Shown: positions 1-6,328 of the stretch, one piece after another | Position numbering within the stretch: position 1 is the first letter of the stretch | Layout of the letters: each line of letters opens with the position of its first letter | Origin: Candidatus Poribacteria bacterium | GTDB lineage: Bacteria; Poribacteria; WGA-4E; WGA-3G | Assembly: GCA_028824575.1 (NCBI GenBank) | Contig: JAPPDN010000980.1 | Coordinates: 1 to 6,468, forward strand | Length of the DNA: 6,468 bases | Direction of reading: 5' to 3' | Position numbers and translations under genes: made by a program | The notes under the pieces: model-generated | The model's database searches: none | Told to the model about the DNA's origin: nothing | Seen by the model: the letters and a program-made list of their open reading frames with translations, nothing else

Positions 1-1
1 A

Positions 2-1498
2 CCGGTCTTTCGTATCAAGCCGCGCATCCGCTTCCATCGCTCTAACTACGATAACCTCTCCTCAAGCGCACCAATCCGGTATAGTCTTGACGACATCATC
101 CATTTTGCTGAGCTGAAACGTGGTGTTGACTTGACGGAAAAGATTGATGATGTCAAACTCGCGGAGATCCTCGGTGACGCACCCGCACTCAAGGATGTTG
201 CAGATGATCCAGCATTGCAACTCGTTTCACAACGCGATGTCTCCCTTCGGAACCCGCCCTTCAAAACCAAAACCAAGGTCTTTGGCAAAAGTGAAGATGA
301 AGGTGTGGAAGAAGGTGGTATCCCGATTGGAACGTTCCTTGATGCACTCAACCAACCCCAACGGACGGAGCAAATTTTCAAGCGATTCGCACGGGGCAGC
401 GAGTTCGCACGCGATTTGCGAGAGGCGTTATCACCTTACGAAGATTTTGAATTTCAATTCGGGCTTTATTCGCGATATGAACGGCGAGATTGCGTCTTGG
501 CGAGTGGTGATGCTGAAACCAGTGGGAACTACCGCGCAACCTTTGATCCTTGGACTGCCCTCGGTTATATCCGTACTGCTGGTGATATGCAGCAGTTCCA
601 AATTTTAATGCATGAACGCGGGACACGATGGGAACATAAGATTATGTTGGAACAGATGGATGCGCCAACCCGTGAACGCCTCGCTACAGAAATTCCAGGG
701 CTTCGTCGCGAGTATCTCATTGGGCGCGTCTTATCCAAAAGTCAAACCGCCTTGACCCGATTAGCCGAACTTCGCCAATCCCAACTAAACCTCACAACCG
801 ATTTACAGACCGGATATACACTGCGGTTAGAGATACCGGTTCCTAAAAAACGGTTCTCTGTGATAGAACACCGTCGAAAATTGCGGGAAACTTTTAATGG
901 CGGTGGTGCCTATCGTTTGCATCCGCTGAACGGCGAATTTGTTGAGAGACACCATAACATGGCAAAGGGTATCCGAAATGGCATCATCTGGACCTTGGAT
1001 TCTGTTGAGCTACTCACAGGGCAACTACCATTAGAGGTACAAGATGAAGGCTTCCTTATTATCAAAACGCCGCATCAGAACAGATTTGTGGTGCGTTCTG
1101 CCGAAGAACTCCGTGAACGTCTGCCGAAAAACGGGTTCGAGAAGTGTTGGAACGAAAATGTTGATATCGGTGGTTATACGGTACTCAGCCAAATGAGTGG
1201 CAGAGTCTATGCCATCAGTTACGGACGCAGAAATACAGGCAGCATTCATGAAGGGAACATCACGCAAGAAGAGGTCGCGCATTATCTTTCAATTGAATAC
1301 TTAGGGATAGAACCGTCGCGTGCCAACGTTTCGCATTCTGGAATACCCGCAGATGCGCAGCGAAGTTTCTTTGACAGACTTTTTAATAGGCAGCCTACAC
1401 CGCATCTTTTTAACCATCTGATTAAAACTGAGGCACAAGTTATCTCCGAAATGAAAATCCTTGCGCAGCATTGTAAAGAAAAACTGGAGATCCCATAG
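2..1498 (+). CDS. Uncharacterised protein, 5'-truncated by window edge (at least 498 aa)
   Basis: The frame is open from base 2 to the TAG at 1496-1498, giving 498 visible residues. The true start lies left of the window; a TTG at 131 is only an internal codon, because coding-like sequence (charged, no stops) continues upstream of it. I do not recognise the family. The protein is soluble-looking, rich in Arg, Glu and Leu, with no membrane segment. A patch around visible residues 163-230 contains RYERR, then YRATFD (177-182), then WEHKIML (210-216), then RREYLIGRVLSKS. This order loosely recalls the basic/acidic strand pattern of CYTH/VTC-type polyphosphate or triphosphate enzymes, but the match is weak and I do not assign it. 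Sampled sequence is GC-richer (about 57% in line 661-720) than the two following genes. It is co-oriented with the ATPase gene, 45 bp upstream of it, so co-transcription is possible. Confidence 0.8.
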   Translation, partial: PVFRIKPRIRFHRSNYDNLSSSAPIRYSLDDIIHFAELKRGVDLTEKIDDVKLAEILGDAPALKDVADDPALQLVSQRDVSLRNPPFKTKTKVFGKSEDEGVEEGGIPIGTFLDALNQPQRTEQIFKRFARGSEFARDLREALSPYEDFEFQFGLYSRYERRDCVLASGDAETSGNYRATFDPWTALGYIRTAGDMQQFQILMHERGTRWEHKIMLEQMDAPTRERLATEIPGLRREYLIGRVLSKSQTALTRLAELRQSQLNLTTDLQTGYTLRLEIPVPKKRFSVIEHRRKLRETFNGGGAYRLHPLNGEFVERHHNMAKGIRNGIIWTLDSVELLTGQLPLEVQDEGFLIIKTPHQNRFVVRSAEELRERLPKNGFEKCWNENVDIGGYTVLSQMSGRVYAISYGRRNTGSIHEGNITQEEVAHYLSIEYLGIEPSRANVSHSGIPADAQRSFFDRLFNRQPTPHLFNHLIKTEAQVISEMKILAQHCKEKLEIP

Positions 1499-1531
1499 GC
1501 GTTCAGATTTTACGTTGGAAACTATCTCTGT

Positions 1532-1536
1532 GAGGT
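1532..1536 (+). promoter_or_regulatory. Ribosome binding site of the AriA-like gene
   Basis: GAGGT lies 7 nt before the ATG at 1544, a good Shine-Dalgarno match with ideal spacing. It supports the chosen start. No convincing -35/-10 pair is visible in the 45-bp gap, so the cassette may depend on upstream transcription or on a promoter inside the preceding gene. Confidence 0.6.
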
Positions 1537-1543
1537 AAAATAG

Positions 1544-2704
1544 ATGATACGCTATCTTAAAGTTAAGGGACTCAATAATAGACTTGATAATGAATTCAAA
1601 TTCAATGAAGACTTAAACATTTTTACTGGCGCAAACGGATCCGGTAAGACGACATTACTGAAACTGATATGGTATCTCATTAGTGGGAATCTTAATCAAA
1701 TCCTTGCTCAAATTCCGTTTCATTCCATTGCAATTCAAACGGATATGTTCGCCTTGAGCATGGAACGCGTTGAACCTGACCGAGTTACACTTGATTACAG
1801 TTTTGGTGAAGAGGAAGGCGTGTACGAATTTATTGTCATTGCTGCGGAGACTGGAAGGATTGACCGGAAGGATGTGGGTTGGGTAAATGCGCTTGAAAAA
1901 CGGATCGCGCGAACGACCAAGCGGAGTCTATTCTTCCCAACCTTTAGAAGAATTGAGGGCGGTTTTTCGCGAGTTGCAATGGACAGTGACGACTCAGCGG
2001 TAAGATTTCGCGCTTCCGCGCCAGAAATGCTTCAAGACTCAATGTTGAGATTCTCCGATGAGGTGTCAATCAATGAACACAAGTTCATTGCTTCGATCTC
2101 AACAGAGGATCTCCGTGAACTACTCACGCAGAAATACGCTGATATTTATGAAGAAATCACCACACGCCAGGCACAGGTATTAGAAAACATTTCAAAAGAG
2201 ATACAAAACAATCCAGATAAGGACAAAGTTTCTGAGATTCCTCAAGATGCGTCGGCTGTTCTGAATGCTATTCAGAAAGTTAATGAGGAACGGGAACAGT
2301 TGAGTAAACCGTTTTCTGTGCTATCTGAGTTGTCTCGGAAGATTCTACGGTATGACGCGATACATGTTACTGGACGGGTTGTTCGTGGAGAAACTACCGA
2401 TGGGATTACTTTGGGAGAAGGCAACGATGGAATTACTGTTGGAGAAGCAAAAGATGCTATCTCCTCCGACAAACTTTCCTCCGGTGAAAAGCAGATGCTT
2501 AGTTTTTTGTGTTATAATGCCTTTTACAAGAATACGGCTATTTTTATTGACGAACCAGAACTAAGCCTCCACATTGATTGGCAAAGGCTACTTCTACCGA
2601 CTCTCCTTGATCAAAGCACTGGAAACCAGTTTTTCATTGCAACGCATTCACCTTTCATCTTTTCTGGATATCGGCATAAAGAGATTCCACTGGAAAGTAA
2701 TTGA
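1544..2704 (+). CDS. ariA: ABC/AAA-type ATPase, AriA-like (putative PARIS defence sensor subunit)
   Basis: This 386-aa soluble ATPase has the full motif set of SMC/RecF/OLD-like ABC ATPases. Walker A is GANGSGKTT at residues 29-37 (Lys35). An FPTFRR segment sits at 131-136. A long, probably coiled-coil helical insertion spans about 184-266. The ABC signature LSSGEKQ is at 311-317. Walker B is AIFIDEPE at 332-339 (Asp336, Glu337), and the switch histidine lies in ATHSP at 366-370 (His368). The protein ends 24 residues after ATHSP begins, with a GYRHKEIPL tail, which looks like a natural end rather than a truncation. The next gene, 24 bp downstream, encodes a TOPRIM/DUF4435 protein. In PARIS, the AriA ATPase forms an oligomeric scaffold that holds the AriB nuclease inactive until a phage anti-restriction protein is sensed. 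The motifs are seen; the PARIS role is inferred from pairing and order. A generic OLD-like or other AAA/DUF4435 pair remains possible. Residues 282-308 form a three-unit repeat. Confidence 0.75.
   Translation: MIRYLKVKGLNNRLDNEFKFNEDLNIFTGANGSGKTTLLKLIWYLISGNLNQILAQIPFHSIAIQTDMFALSMERVEPDRVTLDYSFGEEEGVYEFIVIAAETGRIDRKDVGWVNALEKRIARTTKRSLFFPTFRRIEGGFSRVAMDSDDSAVRFRASAPEMLQDSMLRFSDEVSINEHKFIASISTEDLRELLTQKYADIYEEITTRQAQVLENISKEIQNNPDKDKVSEIPQDASAVLNAIQKVNEEREQLSKPFSVLSELSRKILRYDAIHVTGRVVRGETTDGITLGEGNDGITVGEAKDAISSDKLSSGEKQMLSFLCYNAFYKNTAIFIDEPELSLHIDWQRLLLPTLLDQSTGNQFFIATHSPFIFSGYRHKEIPLESN
2387..2467 (+). repeat. Three in-frame 27-bp tandem repeats inside the ATPase gene
   Basis: Three consecutive 27-bp units (2387-2413, 2414-2440, 2441-2467) encode GETTDGITL, GEGNDGITV and GEAKDAISS. 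By eye, units 1 and 2 agree at 20 of 27 bases and units 2 and 3 at 16 of 27. The array lies between the helical insertion and the ABC signature motif, which begins at residue 311. The consensus GE-x-x-D-G/A-I-T/S keeps its glycines and acids while other positions have drifted, so this looks like an old duplication under some constraint. Confidence 0.7.
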
Positions 2705-2728
2705 GCGAATAAAGAAAGAGATATCTGA

Positions 2729-3556
2729 ATGTCATTGCCCGATCCTACTTTAGAGAATTTAGTTGATGCTCTGCGTCTTTCTAACAAGCCAAACATTATT
2801 GTTGAAGGTCAAGATGATGAAATCATCTATGGAACATTAGTGGAGCGTTTAGGAAGATTTGATGTCGGTTTTTTCAGTGCCGGTTCCAAAGACACTCTAC
2901 TTCATCTTTATGAGGAACTTGCTGAATATGAAAATGCGGGGGACTTCAGGCATGTCCCTGTCGCTTTTATTGCTGACCGTGATATGTGGTTGTTCAGGGG
3001 CATTCCAGATCAATATGACGACATTATTTGGACAGAAGGTTATAGCATTGAGAACGATTTGTATTCATACGTCAAGTTAAGGGATCGAATAGGAAATGAG
3101 GCAGAATATGATCAAATCTTAGACGCAATTAGCATGTGGTTTGCCTATAAAGTGGAAGAATATTTAGAGAAGAACCCACGAGAAAAAACCTTTGAATCTA
3201 TTCGAGATGAGGAACATGTGGATGTGGCATATCATTTAAATCGAGTTGTTCCACCTGAAAAGACTACTCTGGCACCTGATTTGGAGTTTCTGCCTTCAAA
3301 CCATGAAAGGGTTAGGGAGGTCAGGAGCACATATCATCTTCAACTCCGCGGAAAACTTCTTTTTCAGTTACTCGTCCGCTTTTTAAATAAACCCAAGCAG
3401 GGCTTTCGGGACGCTACAGTTAGCTACTACGGTCTGTACAACGATGCAATTACGGTTCCTGAGTCAGATTTACTATTTTCTCGTTTAGAAGATGAAGTAC
3501 GAGAAAAACTGAATGAGCAACAACAAAAAATCACATCACAAATATCAACTTCCTGA
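2729..3556 (+). CDS. ariB: TOPRIM/DUF4435 protein, AriB-like (putative PARIS effector nuclease)
   Basis: This 275-aa soluble protein has the marks of DUF4435/TOPRIM proteins. An N-terminal IIVEGQDDE strand-loop carries the TOPRIM glutamate at Glu26. AFIADRDMW at 79-87 supplies the DxD pair Asp83 and Asp85. TEGYSIENDLYS around 102-113 is the typical DUF4435 'YSIEN' element (Tyr105-Asp110). A C-terminal helical part includes RGKLL at 207-211. In characterised PARIS systems AriB is a TOPRIM nuclease released from AriA; in the E. coli system it cleaves host tRNA-Lys and arrests translation. As I recall, Glu26 is also the position mutated in that E. coli protein, so the residue number here is suggestive. 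All expected acidic residues are present, so the enzyme should be catalytically competent. ATG 2729 follows the ATPase stop by 24 bp, preceded by a weak purine-rich GAAAGAG at 2714-2720. Sampled lines are about 33-40% GC, lower than both flanks. Confidence 0.78.
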   Translation: MSLPDPTLENLVDALRLSNKPNIIVEGQDDEIIYGTLVERLGRFDVGFFSAGSKDTLLHLYEELAEYENAGDFRHVPVAFIADRDMWLFRGIPDQYDDIIWTEGYSIENDLYSYVKLRDRIGNEAEYDQILDAISMWFAYKVEEYLEKNPREKTFESIRDEEHVDVAYHLNRVVPPEKTTLAPDLEFLPSNHERVREVRSTYHLQLRGKLLFQLLVRFLNKPKQGFRDATVSYYGLYNDAITVPESDLLFSRLEDEVREKLNEQQQKITSQISTS

Positions 3557-3581
3557 TAACACCGCCAAAAGAACAACAGAT

Positions 3582-3585
3582 GGAG
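3582..3585 (+). promoter_or_regulatory. Ribosome binding site deciding the SDR start
   Basis: GGAG lies 10 nt before the ATG at 3596 but only 4 nt before the in-frame TTG at 3590. The spacing favours ATG 3596, giving an N-terminus of MPNCRKVLITG. Confidence 0.5.
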
Positions 3586-3595
3586 ACACTTGAAA

Positions 3596-4423
3596 ATGCC
3601 AAACTGCAGAAAAGTCCTTATCACCGGAGCCTCTGGCTATGTTGCCGGACGGATGCTCCCAGAATTTCGTGAACGCTATGAACTCGTACTGTTGGACGTG
3701 AGAACCACGAACCGGCAGGGGGAAGAGGTCGAAGGGATCCAAATCGCTGAACTCACCGCCCCGGACCGAAACACATATAGACACCATTTTGAAGGCGTTG
3801 ACGCAGTCGTCCATTGCGCCTTTAAGGGTGGCAATTTTGAGAACGAACTCGCCAACGTTCAGATGGCATACAATCTCTATCAAACCTGTGTTGAAACGGA
3901 CGTCCGACGCGTTGTTGTCTGTAGTTCTAATCACGCCGCCGACTACTATGAACGGCTTATCTGGGCAGATAAGTGGGATGTGGTAACGCCGGAGATGCGT
4001 CCACTCTCCGATAACTTCTACGGCTGGGCAAAAGAGGCGTATGAACACCTCGGTTTTGTCTTTGCCACTGGACATGTTGACGGTAAGAAACTACAGAACG
4101 TGCAGGTCCGCATCGGTGGACCGCGGGAGACAGATATGGCGAACTCCTCAGCGGACGATTTGAAGGCGATGCGCCGCGGACTCGGTGCGTACTTGAGTGT
4201 CCGCGATCAGGTGCAACTCTTCGTCAAAAGCATTGAGACAGAGAACATAGAGGACGAAAACGGTATTCCGTTCCAGATTTTCTACGGTATCAGCGATAAT
4301 TCGCATAAGTTCTGGAGCATCGCCAATGCCCGGAAAGTGATAGGTTATGCACCAGAAGACGACAGTCAACTCCGTTTTGCTGATCGGTTAGCAGAATTGT
4401 TAGAGCAGGCAAAAGAGACGTAG
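3596..4423 (+). CDS. NAD-dependent epimerase/dehydratase-family (extended SDR) protein, uronate dehydrogenase-like
   Basis: This is a 275-aa extended short-chain dehydrogenase/reductase. The Rossmann motif VLITGASGYVAGR sits at residues 7-19, with Ala17-Gly18 where the third glycine is usual. An acidic residue after the second strand (LLDVR) suggests NAD rather than NADP. Catalytic residues are visible: Ser in VVVCSSNH (Ser110/Ser111) and YxxxK as Tyr142-Gly-Trp-Ala-Lys146. The SSNH motif, the later RIGGPRE segment, the LSVRDQVQLF segment and the FYGISDN segment near the C-terminus follow the pattern of bacterial uronate dehydrogenases, which oxidise hexuronates to aldarolactones with NAD+. 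Substrate identity is an inference; another sugar or sugar-nucleotide is possible. The gene begins about 40 bp after the AriB-like stop on the same strand, but sampled GC (45-60%) is higher, suggesting a different history. Confidence 0.8.
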   Translation: MPNCRKVLITGASGYVAGRMLPEFRERYELVLLDVRTTNRQGEEVEGIQIAELTAPDRNTYRHHFEGVDAVVHCAFKGGNFENELANVQMAYNLYQTCVETDVRRVVVCSSNHAADYYERLIWADKWDVVTPEMRPLSDNFYGWAKEAYEHLGFVFATGHVDGKKLQNVQVRIGGPRETDMANSSADDLKAMRRGLGAYLSVRDQVQLFVKSIETENIEDENGIPFQIFYGISDNSHKFWSIANARKVIGYAPEDDSQLRFADRLAELLEQAKET

Positions 4424-4450
4424 CGCGTAATTTCTCTGCTTCTTTCTGTA

Positions 4451-4470
4451 GGAGCGACCTCTGGTCGCGA
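4451..4470. repeat. REP-like palindromic element in convergent spacer
   Basis: GCGACC (4454-4459) and GGTCGC (4463-4468) form a perfect 6-bp stem around a TCT loop, inside a GGAGCGACCTCTGGTCGCGA core. The element lies between the stops of two convergent genes (4423 and 4515), a typical REP location. There is no T tract on either side, so it is not a canonical intrinsic terminator, though a hairpin here could protect or end transcripts. I recall this core as a dispersed repeat in Poribacteria genomes. The rest of the 91-bp spacer shows nothing else. Confidence 0.6.
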
Positions 4471-4514
4471 TTCCCTCTAAAGAAACTAACGACTTGTAAG
4501 GTGCATGACACTTT

Positions 4515-5015
4515 TCACATGGAGGCTATGTACCAGTTGTAGCAAGCAGAAAGTATGAACAGAGTTCCTGCTATTATGGCTATCTGGAGTCCTTTCCTAA
4601 GTCGCGAGGCGACCTGAGATCTTTCATCTCGGTTTCGGGGAACAGCAAACACTATGCCTAATCCCATAACGACTGCCCCAACGCCGATGGCAATAGCCGC
4701 TTTCATTTGGCGTATATCATCAGTTCCATCCGCTAAAACGAGTTGGATTTTTAACGTCAATCCAATTATCAGTAGGGCAAAGACGACAACGGTTTTTAGA
4801 GCAATAATGCGCTCCTGGGTCCAACCGGTCTCAACAGCACGCCCAATCAAAAAAGTACTACCCAACCAACTATAAATCAGTATATTTAGCGTTATAATAA
4901 TCCCACCGAGTGTCCACATCTTCGTCAGTGCCAGAAAAGGCATAATCCCGATGTTGATTTGCATTGCGAAAATTCCAACGTAGAATACCGCTTGCTTTGG
5001 GATCTTGGGAAACAT
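4515..5015 (-). CDS. Small five-helix integral membrane protein, unknown function
   Basis: This 166-aa protein reads leftward from the ATG at 5015-5013 to the TGA at 4517-4515. Five hydrophobic segments are visible at about residues 9-30, 34-57, 71-94, 104-125 and 142-164. The connecting loops are short and charged; the largest, PRNRDERSQVASRLRKG at 126-142, is strongly basic and should be cytoplasmic by the positive-inside rule. No catalytic motif or signature known to me is present. An AGGA at 5027-5030 on the minus strand lies 11 nt before this start. The frame stays open up to 5162, but that extension is basic, unlike a leader, and runs through the promoter of the divergent gene, so I choose the internal ATG. 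The gene is convergent with the SDR and divergent from the dehydrogenase, so it is probably a single-gene transcript. Confidence 0.7.
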   Translation of the reverse strand: MFPKIPKQAVFYVGIFAMQINIGIMPFLALTKMWTLGGIIITLNILIYSWLGSTFLIGRAVETGWTQERIIALKTVVVFALLIIGLTLKIQLVLADGTDDIRQMKAAIAIGVGAVVMGLGIVFAVPRNRDERSQVASRLRKGLQIAIIAGTLFILSACYNWYIASM

Positions 5016-5079
5016 CGTGCATCTTTTCCTTATTGATGGGGTTTGCGATGGCTTTCGTAAGTCCAAGTTGTTATTCCAA

Positions 5080-5085
5080 AGTATA
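5080..5085 (-). promoter_or_regulatory. Possible -10 box for the membrane protein gene
   Basis: Read on the minus strand this is TATACT, five of six matches to the -10 consensus, about 65 nt before the start codon. The matching -35 position is poor, so the call is tentative. Confidence 0.3.
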
Positions 5086-5120
5086 GCATAAAAGACGTTT
5101 ATTCGTGAGAAAATTCGCAC

Positions 5121-5149
5121 TTGACAACACCGACGGAGACTTGTAAAAT
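5121..5149 (+). promoter_or_regulatory. Sigma70-type promoter of the Ldh2-family dehydrogenase gene
   Basis: A perfect -35 TTGACA (5121-5126) is followed after exactly 17 bp by TAAAAT (5144-5149), five of six matches to the -10 consensus. Transcription would start near 5156, leaving a leader of about 20 nt before the ATG. This is the clearest promoter in the window and suggests strong, possibly constitutive expression. No obvious operator palindrome overlaps it. Confidence 0.7.
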
Positions 5150-5164
5150 AGCGGGACCTCATAC

Positions 5165-5170
5165 AAGGAG
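5165..5170 (+). promoter_or_regulatory. Ribosome binding site of the dehydrogenase gene
   Basis: AAGGAG, 6 nt before the ATG at 5177, is a near-perfect Shine-Dalgarno sequence and fixes the start of this gene. Confidence 0.75.
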
Positions 5171-5176
5171 CCTACG

Positions 5177-6196
5177 ATGCCGAACTTTACAGCAGAAGAA
5201 CTCACGGCTATTTGCCGCAACGTCTTCCAAAAATTAAATATCCCCGAAGCCGAAGCGGAAATTGTAACCCGTTCTATGGTGGATGCCAATCGCGTCGGAC
5301 ACGATTCACACGGCGTTATTCATCTCGCAAAATATGTACGCGAACTGGAGGCAGGATTAATTCAACCTGGCACTCCAATAGAAACGCTGCACGAATCCGC
5401 GTCGATCGCGGTGTTAGATGGGAACTGGGGGTTCGGTCCTGTGATTGCAACGCGCGCTGTTGAATTGGCGATTGCAAAGGCAAAACAGACAGACATCAGC
5501 TCTGTTGCCGTATCGCGGTGTAATGAGACGGGTAGATTGGGCGGGTATGCATGCCTCGCGGCGGATGTGGAGATGATTGCACTACTGATGGCAAACGATC
5601 ACGGCGGTGGCACGTGTGTTGCACCGCACGGCGGCGTTGAGGGCAGACTCTCTACGAATCCGATCGCGTGTGCTGTGCCGATTGAAGGGCAAGATCCGAT
5701 TGTGTTGGATATGTCTACGAGTGTTGTTGCATCGGGGAAGATTCGGGTTAGACAGCATCAGGACGAGGTACTTCCACACGGTTGGTTGATTGACGCAGAA
5801 GGTGAGTCAACGACAAATGCGGACGACTTCTACAGCACGCCACCTGCTGCTTTATTACCGTTCGGTGGGATTGCTGCCCACAAAGGATTTGGTTTGAGCG
5901 TTATTGTTGATATTTTGGCAGGTGCGCTTACGGGTGCTGGATGTAGTCAGAGTGAAGATGCCCGCGTCGGCAATGGGTTGTTTGTGCTTGTAATCAATGT
6001 TGCGAGTTTTAGAGGGTTTCCGGGGTTCAGTGCGGAGATAGAACGATTTATAGCGTATCTCAAATCAGCGAAACGCGCTGCTGGTGTTGACGTAATTCGG
6101 ATGCCGGGGGAACGCAGTTGGAAGGAACAACGCAAACGGGAACGGGAAGGTATTCCGATAGATGCAGAAACACGGGCACAAATTCAGGCTCTATAA
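5177..6196 (+). CDS. Malate/L-lactate dehydrogenase family (Ldh2/YiaK-type) NAD(P)-dependent oxidoreductase
   Basis: This 339-aa protein is about full length for the Ldh2 family, a Rossmann-unrelated group of 2-hydroxyacid/2-oxoacid dehydrogenases that includes sulfolactate, ureidoglycolate and 2,3-diketogulonate reductases. Family marks in order are: FTAEEL at 4-9; RVGHDSHGV at 39-47, where His45 of SHG matches the proposed catalytic histidine; APHGGVEGRLSTNPIA, with STNP at 159-162; DMSTSVVASGK at 178-188; LPHGWLIDAEG; HKGFGLSVIVDILAGALTGAG from 235; and a C-terminal RMPGE segment. GRLGGYA replaces the more usual GxxGYYA. The exact substrate cannot be read from the sequence; nearby carbohydrate genes make a sugar-acid or 2-oxoacid substrate reasonable. 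A strong promoter and RBS directly precede it. It converges with the ABC-transporter ATPase at the right edge, so it is probably monocistronic. Confidence 0.88.
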   Translation: MPNFTAEELTAICRNVFQKLNIPEAEAEIVTRSMVDANRVGHDSHGVIHLAKYVRELEAGLIQPGTPIETLHESASIAVLDGNWGFGPVIATRAVELAIAKAKQTDISSVAVSRCNETGRLGGYACLAADVEMIALLMANDHGGGTCVAPHGGVEGRLSTNPIACAVPIEGQDPIVLDMSTSVVASGKIRVRQHQDEVLPHGWLIDAEGESTTNADDFYSTPPAALLPFGGIAAHKGFGLSVIVDILAGALTGAGCSQSEDARVGNGLFVLVINVASFRGFPGFSAEIERFIAYLKSAKRAAGVDVIRMPGERSWKEQRKREREGIPIDAETRAQIQAL

Positions 6197-6219
6197 ATTA
6201 AATTAACGTGAATTTAATT
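6196..6219. repeat. AT-rich perfect inverted repeat just after the dehydrogenase stop
   Basis: AATTAAATT (6196-6204) and AATTTAATT (6211-6219) form a 9-bp stem around a 6-nt AACGTG loop. It has no GC pairs and no following T tract, so it would be a weak terminator at best. It lies in the 132-bp convergent spacer (6197-6328), where I see no gene. Confidence 0.45.
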
Positions 6220-6328
6220 CAGTGGTTCTCTCTTGTATACTAAAACCGTAGCCCGTAATGTAATGGAGGGCGGATTTCGAGAAAGGCACGTTAATATCTA
6301 AACCTACGTCATTTACCCGCAAGGAAAG

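Noticed and set aside
131..1498. Treating the TTG at 131 as the start of the first gene
   Set aside because: The same frame is open back to base 2 with coding-like composition, and no convincing ribosome binding site precedes 131; the gene is cut by the window edge.
1499..1543. Promoter for the ATPase gene (TTGGAA ... TAAAAT)
   Set aside because: Spacing is only 15 bp and the -10 would lie at the start codon, so it could not drive this gene.
1499..3595. Attachment sites or target-site duplications bounding the AT-rich cassette
   Set aside because: Comparing both junction spacers by eye gave no direct repeat longer than a few bases, and no integrase or transposase gene is present.
3545..4075. 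A 176-codon minus-strand open frame opposite the SDR gene
   Set aside because: It lies wholly antisense to a well-supported SDR and has no recognisable motif; it is a shadow frame.
4601..4613. GTCGC-GAG-GCGAC palindrome similar to the REP core
   Set aside because: It sits inside the membrane protein gene and encodes part of its basic loop; the 5-bp stem and shared 7-mer are not enough to call a second repeat copy.
5016..5162. N-terminal extension of the membrane protein up to 5162
   Set aside because: The extra 49 residues are basic and low in family-like character, and they would overlap the dehydrogenase promoter. The ATG at 5015 has an upstream AGGA and leads straight into the first helix.
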